This document shows, one piece after another, positions 51,831 to 62,489 of a stretch of DNA of 64,000 nt (the stretch's first letter is position 1; each line of letters starts with the position of its first letter). A program made the position numbers and the translations under genes. The notes beneath the pieces are model-generated. The model was given only the letters and a program-made list of their open reading frames with translations. It searched no databases and had not been told where the DNA came from. This DNA is from Forficula auricularia. Its lineage: Eukaryota; Arthropoda; Insecta; Dermaptera; Forficulidae. Where the stretch lies: assembly GCA_024734495.1 (NCBI GenBank), contig JALMQS010000104.1, positions 372,001 through 436,000 on the forward strand. The letters run 5' to 3'.

Positions 51831-52375
51831 AGGCAGCTCAGAGGAGTGAGAAGAGAAAAATTAACAGATATCAAATAAGGTAGTAATTTATTGGAATCCT
51901 TCCTCCTTTCCTTTCAAACCGACGTTTCGGAGGATTTTTCTCTCCTTCTTCAGGGTTTTCAAAGGGTCAATGAATGAAACAAATAAAATGTTTCCTTCTC
52001 TCTCATAGTAGTGTTCAAAACCTTCTTCTTATTTAGCAAAGGCTTAGAAAAACTATTTTTTCTCCTCCTTTTCTTAATTAGATAAGAGCAAAGGAGGAAA
52101 AAATGTTTTTCTATGCCTTTGCTAAAAAAGAAGAAGGTTTTGAACACTAATGTGGAGGGAAGAAGGAAACATTTTATTTATTTCATTCATTGACCTCTTT
52201 GAAACCCTGAGAGGAGGGGAAAATCCTCCGAAACGTCGGTTTGAAAGGAAAGGAGGATTACACCTTATTTGATATCTGTTAATTTTTTCTTTCCTCACTA
52301 CTCCTGGGCTGCCTTCCATTACATTCAATTAAACTTTCTACCAGTCCGTCTCTCTCAGAGAAAATTTCGTTGCAA
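51831..52375. mobile_element. foldback element with hammerhead-like arms (locus G)
   Basis: Full version of the locus F element: outer arms GGAAGGCAGCTCAGAGG, GAATCCTTCCTCCTTTCC; inner arms AGTGTTCAAAACCTTCTTCT. The unpaired tail CCAGTCCGTCTCTCTCAGAG is shared with locus F. Confidence 0.8.
51911..51962 (-). ncRNA. hammerhead-like motif, locus G left arm
   Basis: CTGAAGA and GAAACGTC present; stem II GGAGAGA/TCCTCC carries an extra base compared with locus F. The right arm (52204-52245) has lost one core base (CTGAGAGG). Confidence 0.6.
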
Positions 52376-52779
52376 AAAAAATATTTTTATAATATTTAAA
52401 TTTAAATTCAGTTGGTGATTTCTTAAAATTATTACTTGGGAATGTTTGGAATTTGGGGTAAACTCTCGATCTTGTATAACGGCTTCAACCCTTGGCATTC
52501 CCCCAAATAGTAGAAATAACAAAAATCAATTGTCTCTGGTCTAGTTCGCGCGTATGTTGGGGCTGATTCGTCTTTTTTATAAAGAGGTAGAACAACTTTT
52601 CAGAGTTTAAAATTAAAATATGTATATTTTTTTTGTTCCACCAGGATGTGGGGTCTCCTATTTTGTATTAACATTTATTTTGGCTTTTTATCAAACCAGC
52701 CTTCATGAAGTACTCTTTTACTTCAGGTGTTTCTGTTTATTTAATTTCTTTTAAACCTCTCTAACTATAATAAATTTAA

Positions 52780-53481
52780 GGTAGTTGTTCCGCCAAATGG
52801 GTTTTCATAGGATTTTTTTTGAAATTTAGAGAGATTATTATTTAAATACTTCTGCGTCGATTGGTGGCAACTTATGAACAATATAGTTCCGGCGATATTA
52901 AATTTAAAAAATTCGAGATTTTCAGACTTTTATACATTGCACTATACGGGATATCGGAAAATTTACATACAAATTTAATTATAATTAAGAAAAGACTCTT
53001 CTTACCATTTTTATAAAAAACTAAACCAACATTAAACAATAACCAATACATATTTTAAGACAATTTTGATTCTTAGTTACAACAGAGTAGTTTCTGAGAT
53101 TATAATGAAAAATGTATAAAAAAATTTACACTAAAAACAATTTGGCAACAGCGCATTTATTTAACCAGCGAAAGATGTATAAAGCGCGCATGCGCTAGAT
53201 TTTTTCAAAATTATAATTTTCATAATGTGTAGCGTTGATTACATTTGTTAAAAAATAACAAAACGATTTTTATAGAAATTTAAAATGTATTTTATCTGTC
53301 ATTTTAATATAAAAATATCTCTTACAATGGTGCCAGATTTGTCAAACGAGCACGGGATTGGTTAGAATCCGTACATAAACAGCAAAAAGTTTTGGGCTTA
53401 TGAATTATGAATCCTTATTGTCTGTTCTATATACTCTAGCATTAACTTTTTGCTAGTACCTATTGTCGCGAAACAACTACT
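52780..53481. mobile_element. TTAA-flanked MITE (piggyBac-type), full copy
   Basis: TTAA at 52776-52779 and 53482-53485; ends GGTAGTTGTTCCGCC and complement AGTAGTTGTTTCGCG. 702 bp. Truncated relatives at 6785 and (one end) 57339. No transposase. Confidence 0.78.
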
Positions 53482-54267
53482 TTAAATTCTCTTTTTTTTT
53501 AATAACTTGAGTAGCCAAATTTGAAACATTCTCTTTTACCTTGAAAACAGTGATCTCTATATTGACCAGGTTAATGTTTCTAATTTTGTAACGTGTGTGT
53601 TACTTTGGACTACGGAACTAGTGTTTAATTTGCTATCATCCTAATTTTAAGTATAGATATTATATTTTTATCATTATTATTAAAACTTAATTGTAGGTTT
53701 GATGTTTCGATAAATAAAAAACAATTTTCGACTGAAATTTGATAAATTAAACAGATTTATTCTTATCAAAGTGCACAACCAAATAGCTTTCAAATACTTG
53801 TGATTACATTCCACCACGTGAGCATGGTTTCTTATGATCTTAGGTTTTGTACAAAATTAGAAAACTAGTCCAGAATTAGAGGTCGAAACGTATGTTTAAA
53901 CTAGTTGTTTTTAATTAAATTTTCTCATTCAAATACACAACTTTTGACACCTAATTCTTGAATCATCCTTCAAATACTTATGAAGTCATTCCTTTGAGGT
54001 AAACCTTTTCCAGTAGGCGATTTCTCATTAGCTGTCGAAACGTTGAGCATGGTCAAAAATATTTAATTAAACTTGTCGGATTTCAGCTGATGATATTAAT
54101 TTTAATTCATTAATTAAACAATTAAATATTCCAGCGCCTCCCAATCGATCGCAGACCCCAAAGATCGAAAATAATTTTCTCTTCACTCGGGGCGCGACCA
54201 CAACGAGGCCGTGTAAAGACAATTAATAACAAATTTAAATTTAGGGAACGAAGACAAGATTAATTTT

Positions 54268-54385
54268 ATTACAGACAAAAGGATCAGCCGGGGCTCGAAC
54301 CCGGGATCTTTGCATGTGTACTGCAATGCATTGTCATAAGAGTTTTATCTCCTATATCCACTAAGCTACTGATCCCTGAGAGGAT
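54268..54385 (-). mobile_element. tRNA-derived SINE, left member of inverted pair
   Basis: Minus strand folds like a tRNA: acceptor GGATCAG/CTGATCC (7 bp), D-arm region AGCTTAGTGGATATAGGAG, arm TTGCA-GTACACA-TGCAA, T-arm CCGGG-TTCGAGC-CCCGG. An ~18-base insert after the D arm and the repeat context argue for a SINE head, not a tRNA gene. Confidence 0.75.
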
Positions 54386-54430
54386 TAAAAAAGAAATTCC
54401 ATAATTCATATAGGTAAAAGGTATTAGTTT

Positions 54431-54595
54431 GGGTACAGGGATCAGTAGCTTAGTGGATATAGGAGATAAAACTCTTATGACAAAGTATTGCAGTACACGT
54501 GCAAAGATCCAGGTTCGAGCTCCGGCTAATCCTTTGTCTGTAATAAAATTAATCTTGTCTTCGTTCCCTAAATTTAAATTTATTAATTTTAATGT
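54431..54595 (+). mobile_element. tRNA-derived SINE, right member of inverted pair
   Basis: Same sequence in the opposite orientation (GGATCAGTAGCTTAGTGGAT, AGGTTCGAGCTCC) with tail GTCTGTAATAAAATTAATCT. T-stem and acceptor have decayed slightly. Confidence 0.75.
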
Positions 54596-54610
54596 TTTGT
54601 TAGTATTTCA

Positions 54611-55085
54611 GAATAAAGGAAAATAAAATTTGCAAAGCGTACCGAATCTTGAAACAAAAATTTCTCCAGGATTCAAAGTTTATATATTTTTTGAATTTAG
54701 AGTTGAAATTTTAGTAAAAATTAATTATAATTTTTTATTGAACACGAATAAAGAATACAATAAAACTACGACGTTTCGATCGACTTATTCTGCGATCCTT
54801 CTTAAGTATGAGCTCCTACTACAGATCCAAGTTAACCTAAAATCGAAGTGTGGTCTGATTCTTGCGAACGTTCGCAGAATATTCGATCGAAACGTCGTAG
54901 TTTTATTGTATTATTTATTCGTGTTCAATAAATAATTATAATTAATTTTTACTAAAATTTCAACACTAAATGCAAAAGTTATATAAACTTTGAATCCTGG
55001 AGAAATTGAAGAAAAAGGGTTTACTTTAAAATTTTTTTCCAAGATTCGGTACGCTTTGCAAATTTTATTTTCCTTTATTCCTCAA
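54611..55085. mobile_element. foldback element with hammerhead-like arm (locus I)
   Basis: Arms AAAATTTGCAAAGCGTACCG and complement; inner arms ACGACGTTTCGATCGA. On the minus strand of the left arm CTTAAGA (one change from CTGAAGA), stem II GATCG/CGATC and GAAACGTC are recognisable at 54766-54815. Confidence 0.7.
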
Positions 55086-56258
55086 TACTAACAAAACATT
55101 AAAATTAAGTAATAAGTTTAAATTAAGCTGAAATCCGACAATTTTAATTAAATATTTTTGACCGAATGCACAACTAATTCAGATGTAAGTTGACTTGAGA
55201 AAACGCCTACTGAAACAGCCTTACCTCAAATGAATGACTTCATAAGCATTTGAAGGATAATTCAGGAATTAGGTGTCAAAAATTGTGTATTTTGATGATG
55301 ATATTTAATTAAAAAATCAAGATTAAACATGCGTTTGGACCTCAAATTATGGACTAGTTTTCAAATTATTCGTGTTCAATAAATAATTGTAATTAATTTT
55401 TACTAAAATTTCAACTCAAAATCAAATCAATCACAAAAATAAAATCTACAACATCCTTTGCATTTATTATAGATTTTATTTTCATTAAATATTTAATCAT
55501 ACTTGATATTAAATATACCTTTATATTTATTTCGAACCCTTTTTCGATCACTTCTTCATATTACAAAGAACTTGTTTTCGTCTCATAAATAATGCAAAAT
55601 AAATAAATACGAAAGAGAGAGTGAGAGGTTTATCTCAAGTTGCAAATCTCCGTTTCCATCCCACTTGAACTCAATCCATCCATTCGTTTCAAATTCAATC
55701 AATTTGATTGGTTTAAAATATAAATTCGATTAGCACAAATTCCATCAATCATTAGACAAGTAGAGAATAAACAAAAACAGTAGAAAATATATATATGCGT
55801 TTAATTTTGTATAATGTATCTTTTGGACAAGATTCCATCATTTATAAAAATTTAAAAGAAATAATGTATTTATAATGAATCACGCTCTTTAGAAATAATA
55901 ATAACACTATTGATTCCAGTGAATTAATAATATTGATTTTGTTTTTAAAAAAGTATTCACTGTATAGGTGAATATTATGTAGATCTAGTTTTCCTTTGTT
56001 CTCTTTAAAAGCAACCTCGCTCCCTAATTCGGATTTCAAAGTTCAAAGATAAAAAGGTCATATATATATATAGTACCTATATATAAAATTCAAGTAATTT
56101 ATTATTTTTAAAAGCATATTTAATAAATTGTTATTTGTTAATATTTTATAGTTAAATGTGTATGTAATTAATATATATGGTATATTAGGGTGGCCTCTTC
56201 CCCCAAAAAACAAATATTTTTTTTAATTTTGTTCTCGGATGAAAATATGATAATTTAA

Positions 56259-57059
56259 GGACGTTCCCTAATATAGCTCAGATGCAGTTCGCTCATTCCC
56301 TCACTCTCACATGCGCAGAAAGGCAAAAATATTTTCACTGCGTCGTTTCTCAGATCTGGCAACATTGCATTCTTACCGACGCTAAAAGACAAAGAATAAA
56401 AAAAAAAACACATCATGAAACAGCTCAATGCAAAATTCCAGATGAGAACAGTTTAGTTAGGTTGAGAGAATTAGCTAAAAATCTCAAATGCACCAGCTGC
56501 AGAAGTTTTTTAGATATGGAAAAATTGAGCGATTTTAGTGCGACGTTGCCAAGTCTCACTTGCCATGCCATGAGAGAAAAAATGAAAACCATCAGAAGTA
56601 CCTAACTTTTAACATTTTTCATACAAAACGAATACCGCTTGATACAATTATCTTAACAGAAAAATATTTGTTATATCTTCAGTTAATGATTGTCAGTTTT
56701 TTAAAATAATATCAAGAAAATTATGATTGTTATTTAATAAAACAGTCGCTTTAACATCGATCGGGATAGAGTTCGCGTGTTAAATATGCAAATTTTAATT
56801 GTCAATATTTTTTTATAATGATATTGATACAAGAAGAAGTTGCACCAAAAAGGTACAACCTCTGTAGTCCGTGGTGGACCCTTGTAACGTGAAGATAAGG
56901 GGAGATTTAGGGATTGGGTAGCAATTGTCAATATTTATAAATTCAGTGCCGCAAGGACTATTGAAAAAAATTTCTACGTATAAAGGACACTTATAAATAC
57001 CTATGTGTATTCAAAGTTTTAAAAATATTTCAAGAAAATCGATTTATTAGGGAACGTCC
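56259..57059. mobile_element. TTAA-flanked MITE, second family
   Basis: TTAA at 56255-56258 and 57060-57063; inverted ends GGACGTTCCCTAATA / TTAGGGAACGTCC. 801 bp. The 107-codon frame at 56282-56605 shows no known motif; I treat it as incidental. Confidence 0.78.
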
Positions 57060-57709
57060 TTAAGCCCTATCGGCATGGGGTTGAGAAGGAGTTTAAAATA
57101 ATTATTCTAAGAAATATTAGTTTTCCATCAAGATGGGGAAAGTCCTCATTGAAAAAAAAAAAAATAATCATTATCCCACACTTTCCCAATCTACCACATG
57201 TAAAAATTTCATTTTTAAATGCAATTATTTCATGTTTGGTATGGTAACTCGTCTTCAAATTTTAACAGTGTTTATTTAATGACTTAAATTCCAAGTTTCG
57301 AAGACTTCTTGAATTTTTGCATTTGTGAAAGAACTACCTTAAATTCGCCTCATTAAAAATCAAAAATATTCTTCAAAAGTGTTTCTCAAAGATAATTTCA
57401 CAACCCGAAGCCAAAATGTGAAACATAGAATACTAGTCGTCACAGTGAACCCCTTACAACACACCAAGTGCTTCCGACATCGTTTTCAGGGTGTAAGAGG
57501 GGAGCTATAGTGACGATCTGGCAACCGCGCGCCCTTTCATTTGGCTTTACAGCTACCCTTATTCTAAAATAAATTAATGAGGATGTCCTCTGCTTGATAC
57601 AAATATTTCATCAATTATATTCGTCTTTATACACCCTTAACTAAATCGTTAGAAAGTATTTCAAATCATTTTTTTTCTTTTTTAACTTTTTCAATAAAAT
57701 CGTTATTTA
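57060..57709. other. no gene; one MITE end at 57339 and an imperfect hairpin at 57440-57530
   Basis: GAAAGAACTACC before TTAA (57340-57343) is a lone end of the 52780 family. CGTCACAGTGAACCCC near 57450 pairs imperfectly with GGGGAGCTATAGTGACG. Rest AT-rich. Confidence 0.4.
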
Positions 57710-57713
57710 TTAA

Positions 57714-57920
57714 CCTTTATTAGACTGACGGGGTAACTATCTACCCCAACGGCACTTTGACTTATAATATTTCTGAATCTAGGTCTCTTAGAACTGAAAT
57801 TCCGTGACATCTCTTTTAAAAACAATTACAGTGACGAAAATTTGGAGAATTTTTTTTTTCAATGGCTCTGGAAAAAATTTCTACCCCGTCAGTCGGTGTT
57901 TTTTGTCAGTCTAATAAGGG
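57714..57920. mobile_element. short TTAA-flanked element with CC(C)TTATTAGACTGAC ends
   Basis: TTAA at 57710-57713 and 57921-57924; ends CCTTTATTAGACTGACGGGG and complement of CCCTTATTAGACTGAC. 207 bp; CCC starts and TTAA duplication fit piggyBac-type MITEs. Confidence 0.78.
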
Positions 57921-58204
57921 TTAAAAATCCATTAACCCAAAAATGACCATTTACAATATATACTCAAATAATAAATTTACTGCCCGAATTTCCAGTTTAT
58001 AAATCTAAATCAAGAGTTTAATTATAAAACAGTCGAAAGATTTAATAATTCTAATTTTTTTTTAACCTTTCACATTTCGGATCTTCGTGCAATTTTCACC
58101 CTCCCTTGTAATCAAGGGCCCATACCCATTAAAATATTTTCTCTTTTGTGGGTTTTGTGTTTTAAACTTTTATTAATTCTAATTTAAAGAAAAACTACAA
58201 GGGT

Positions 58205-58378
58205 TTAATTAGATCCGAGATGAAATGGATTATCTTTAATTATATGTCACAAGGGTTGTTTTTACCCCCCCCCCCCCCTCGACAATAGGACCCGACCGGC
58301 AAATTTGGCGAAAACAACCCTTGGGATATATAATTAAAAATAATCCATTTCAACTCGGATCTAATTAGATGACAACTG
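58205..58378. mobile_element. foldback element with C-tract
   Basis: AGATCCGAGATGAAATGGAT on the left and complement on the right; centre carries a C15 run at 58266. Related to 60755-60980, which has a G run. Confidence 0.7.
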
Positions 58379-58897
58379 AAAGTCTCTTCTAACGACAATT
58401 TACACTTTTATACTCAATTTTAATTAATTTAAATAAATAAAGTCCTTATGGCTTAAGCACTGTCTCATAGCTATAGTAACCAATTTTTTGTTGATGTCCG
58501 TTGCTATGACACCATTTCGTAAACAATTCCAAGTTATTTAATTTTCAACCCCATCTCAACTCTTTAAGGGCTTCAAAAATGGTCTGTTCACCAGAAAAGT
58601 CTAGCTTTATAATTTTTACATTCTTTTTACTATAGTACCTACCTATCTATGTTCCAAATTTTAAATTAGTAGCATGTTGAACTAAACATTTATAATTAAT
58701 AAATCAATATATAAACAAATTGAAAATACTTGTATATAAATAAATAAAAATCTTTTATAGAACGAGTTAAAAACGTTTATTTAAAATCCAGACATTTCTG
58801 GAGAAACTATATCACTTTACCTTAATTGAATTTTTGTTGTTTAAAATTTCGAACATTTCTAGTAATACCTTGTATCATTAACATCAGCCCGATTACT

Positions 58898-59500
58898 TAT
58901 CCTTAAGGAGGTTCGGAACATCAGCTCTATCTGGTTGATCTACGAAAAAATCTTGTATATTTCTGCAGAGTGACAACTTCTGCTTACTAAATTTTTTAAT
59001 AAAAAAATTGTTAATAATGAGGTTAATTTCGAATACAAATCTTTGTTTTGATAATATTAATAAAAAGAATATTGAGATAATTTTTTCTCATTATAAAAAC
59101 ATTTATTTAACACAAAAACGATTTCAAGAAATAGAGTTGGAATCCTACACTAGGGCTTTTGTTATATTTTGTTGGCTGCAAATAACTTTATTTTTACAAT
59201 TATAAATAACTGTCAAATCTATTGAAAAATGTATCATTCGATTCACAAAAGATGAATTATTGATCTGTATAAATTTGTTGAAAATGATATAATTTGTATA
59301 GAGGTTATGTATAGCCCTTTTAAAAGCTCGGTCCATTTACTTCCATGTTAAAAGGACAATTTTCAATAATTTATTTCTCTGTAATGGGGCAGACGATCAA
59401 CTTCAAATTTCTAGAATATATAATTAATACACCAATGATTAGATGGTAAAAATTTGAAATTTTTTTTATAAAAATGATAAATAGTCCCTAATAAATAATA
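58898..59500. mobile_element. TTAA-type element, uninterrupted relative of 11911-14510
   Basis: Begins TTAAGGAGGTTCGGAAC and matches the two halves at 14165-14510 and 11895-12140 in reverse. Its right end (AGTCCCTAA) is decayed. Confidence 0.65.
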
Positions 59501-59931
59501 TAATCTTATTTTTAATGAATTAAGATTAAGTTATTTAAGGAAAACCAAACGGACGTGAAATGTTCTGATTATGAGTTATGACTATATATGAATTTCTATG
59601 AGTTAGTGAGTGACTCATGTTGTATTTCTAGTGAAGTCAATATTACCAATAAATGGTTATTATTATATAGTCTGTTGAAAATTTTGTTTTTCTAAGATAA
59701 TATGATCATAAAAAAAATAGGTATATGTACACCTAGAGTAGTCTAGTGTAATAAAAAATATGTTTAAATTTCATCAAGTAACCTAGTATATATTAGCAGA
59801 AATTAAACTTTTGAATATTTTTATTTTTTATCATGATCTTATTTAATTATTTCATTCACTAGAGAAAAAACATTTAATAAAATTATCCATTAGCTCGGAT
59901 TTAAAGTAAAAGACAATTTCTTGTGATTTAA

Positions 59932-60665
59932 GGAGGTCCTTTCGCTCCAGTTGAGTCAAAAGAAGTGTAGTATCTAATATTTAATAAAATAAGTTAAAAT
60001 ACAAATGACAAATAATAGAATTAAAAAATAAATAGTATGAAAGCCGTAAATGTTTGAAATAAAACCAATTATAAAAAAAAAATTAAATACACAAGTTAGT
60101 TTGATTTAATCAAATCAGCTGATAATAACTCTTGTATGATTTGGCAATGCGTGTATTGTATTAATAGTCTTTATGTTTACATCCAAACATAGCATTTATG
60201 TAAATATCTAAGTAAATTCGACGGTCGATGATATATTTTATTGCAAAAAAAGAAACCTGCATATTTCAAAAGCTAATTTTTAAGTTTTTTTAACTTTATC
60301 AATTCAACTAAGATGAAGGTTTTTGCCGAGAGTAGCAGAATTTTTTATCTATTGAAGGAGACAATAAAAGGAGTGTGTCTTCTGCTGGAAGTATAATAAA
60401 TAAAATTTATACTTCCAGCAGAAGACACACTCTTTTATTGTCTCCTTCAAATTCAACTAAGAGTAGTATAGTTCAAGAGAAAGTGTCAAGATCTTAATTT
60501 GCCATAAGGTTCTGAGAAAAATTTTTACATTTTCAAAAATTTGCTCGCTAATGTGTGATTGAAACTTCACCAAAGCATAGATTGAGATTTAAACTATTAT
60601 AAAAAATTAAGTTATAGTTATAATCTAATATTTTTTTATTTAACATTGAAGGCGAAAGGACCTCC
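59932..60665. mobile_element. TTAA-flanked MITE, third family, with an internal hairpin
   Basis: TTAA at 59928-59931 and 60666-60669; ends GGAGGTCCTTTCGC / GCGAAAGGACCTCC. The palindrome at 60313-60455 (GAGAGTAGCAG, TCTTCTGCTGGAAGTATA) is a nested hairpin related to 24645-24700. Confidence 0.8.
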
Positions 60666-60754
60666 TTAAGAAATTTTAATATAATGGGTTCAAATTGCCG
60701 ATAGAAATAGAATTTCTAAAAAAAAATCACAAGCTGTTGCCATTTATTAAATTT

Positions 60755-60980
60755 GAGATGGAATGGATTATTTTTAATTATATGTCTGAAATGTTGTTTT
60801 TTCTCCCTTCTTTTCAACCCTTCTGACATATAATTAAAAATCATCCATTCCATGGCATCACAGGGGTAGCCAAATCGCCAGGGTTTCTAATTTTGGTATT
60901 TTGGGTTCCCGGTGGGGGGGGGGGGGGTGAAAACAACCCTTATACCTTCCAACATATAATTAAAAATCTTAACTTATCTT
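60755..60980. repeat. inverted repeat cluster with G-tract
   Basis: CATATAATTAAAAAT occurs three times in two orientations with AACAACCCTT/AATGTTGTTTT; G13 run near 60918. A compound of the 58205 family. A TA microsatellite follows at 61001-61042. Confidence 0.55.
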
Positions 60981-60999
60981 ATTAAATGAGCAATTCTTG

Positions 61000-61045
<46 letters not shown>

Positions 61046-61236
61046 TCTCGAAAACGGCTCTAACGATTTCGTTAAAAATTGGTGAACTTATCAAGTCCCA
61101 TGAGTTATTAGTCGTGTATAAATTTTAATCCGATTGAAATAAAGAAAGGGGGTGCATAGTCATGTCGCAAAATAAATATTTTAATCGTTCATATCTCGTC
61201 TTCGGTAAGCCTTGAAATTTGAAACTAAGATATTTA

Positions 61237-61495
61237 GGGCCAGTTGTATGTCGGTTGGTAAGCCTCTTTAAACACCGACAAAGTGTAAAACCTTATAATT
61301 CACCTTGTGGCCGGCGGGATGGCCAATCAGATTACAGGCACTTTCATCTGATTCCGTCAGGCACAAGGTGAATTATAAGGTTTTACCCTTTGTCAACGTT
61401 TAAAAAGAGTTTACCAACCGACATACAACTGGCCATTTACCATCTACCCTGTGTTAGTGGTAAAAAGCATTTACTTTCCGACATACAACCGGCCC
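61237..61495. mobile_element. hairpin MITE (PIF/Harbinger-like), copy 3, compound
   Basis: TTA at 61234-61236 and 61496-61498. The left 200 bp is a complete inner palindrome (GGGCCAGTTGTATGTCGGTT ... complement), and the last ~60 bp is the right end of the 46373-type element, so two related hairpins are fused. Confidence 0.75.
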
Positions 61496-61705
61496 TTAGG
61501 TGCAAAAAGTTGCCGTGCATCGCTCGGTGCTCCAGGCATCCATCTCGAATCTAATAGAAGACAACTTCTTGTGATTTTCTATGAAATTTTAAGTCTGCTA
61601 CCATCGGTACCATTGAACTATGATATTGTATTGATTTGTTCTAATTTCTTTAGCATTGCGTGTTTTAATTCATCCCTTATTAAATTGCATTTTTTTATGT
61701 TTTAG

Positions 61706-61781
61706 ATTGCAGCTAAAATCAACCCTGGCGGTTCAACAGAGAGCGTAGGTCATAAGCGATCGCACGACGATGGAGGTCCAG
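61706..61781 (+). CDS. Psi: FUBP/KHSRP/Psi-type protein, coding exon 2
   Basis: 76 bases after TTTTAG: IAAKINPGGSTES then HKRSHDDGGP, ending in phase 1 before GTGAGT. IAAKI completes the RARQIAAKI helix of the family; KR(S/P)xxD is the basic segment that follows in FUBP proteins, where a nuclear localisation signal lies. The exon joins exon 1 in phase 0 and exon 3 in phase 1, restoring a continuous frame. Confidence 0.88.
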
Positions 61782-62489
61782 GTGAGTTGTCCCAAGTTTT
61801 TCGGAATAGGCCATTTCAGTAACCTGTCACTCTTGAATCCAATATGGCCTATGCACGATATACGTCATTATTATCCAAAAAACTTAGCAGGTAGATAAAT
61901 TGGCTTTTTTCTTATTTATTTTCAAATTTTTTACTCTATTTGTTTAAATTTATTATAAATATAAGTTCATTAGATTTAAATTAGTGGGTTTTTTTTCGTT
62001 TACCAATATCATTTTAGGCCTTTTAAAAGTGGTAGTGGGATTTTTTATTTAACGTCAAATTTTAATTTATAAAAATAATCAATTTTGATATAGAAATTGG
62101 AGGACAATTTCTACATAAAAAAAAAAATTGATTAATTTTATAAATAAAAGAAAGAGGACACCAGCATTTTTGAGCACAAATTAAAAACTTTAAATAAAAG
62201 CAAAGGTTTTTGCTCTGGGCCACATTAATTTAACTGTCTTCTTGCCCAGTAATCTCTCATTCGTTTTCTGCGGCCTTTTTTCCTTTCCTCAGTCCATTTA
62301 TTGCCTTTTTTCAGCTTTGGCTTCTCTTGGAATCCCTGGTACGACCGAAATTTCCTCTGTAGAAAAGCACGTTCTAATTTTTTTTTTGTTTTTTTATTTA
62401 TCTTTTTAGAAGACCTTATATATTGTCAACTATTTGAAAACATGTGTATTTTTATTAATATATTAATAATACTTATTATTACTTAAAGA

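Larger units (their letters stand above)
53860..55375. repeat. nested 1.5-kb palindrome
   Basis: 53860-54100 and 55120-55370 are inverted copies (CTTCAAATACTTATGAAGTC, GACACCTAATTCTTGAAT). Inside lie an inverted SINE pair (54230-54400 / 54431-54600) and a foldback 54611-55085. Confidence 0.8.
39819..61705 (+). other. Psi: intron 1 of the Psi-type gene (21,887 bp)
   Basis: Bounded by CAG/GTTAGT and TTTTAG/ATT. No conserved coding sequence is seen inside; the content is repeats listed below, with mostly unassigned AT-rich DNA at 42340-42640, 43630-44590, 45970-46350, 46700-47200, 48400-48890, 49240-49730, 52390-52770, 53490-53850, 55380-56250, 58400-58890 and 59500-59925. Long first introns are common in this family. 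Confidence 0.8.

Noticed and set aside
53865..54050. Further hammerheads at GTCGAAACGTATG and GTCGAAACGTTGAG
   Set aside because: The GAAACGT half is present, but no CTGANGA or stem II is found upstream at a workable distance.
54088..54120. CTGATGA at 54088 as a hammerhead core
   Set aside because: No stem II and no GAAA follow within 30 bases.
54268..54595. Two functional tRNA genes in inverted orientation
   Set aside because: The extra bases after the D arm, SINE-like tails shared with 45340, and decay of the right copy indicate SINE heads.
56282..56605. 107-codon plus-strand frame with several cysteines
   Set aside because: It lies wholly inside a TTAA-flanked miniature element, has no recognisable domain, and no sign of splicing or selection; treated as incidental.
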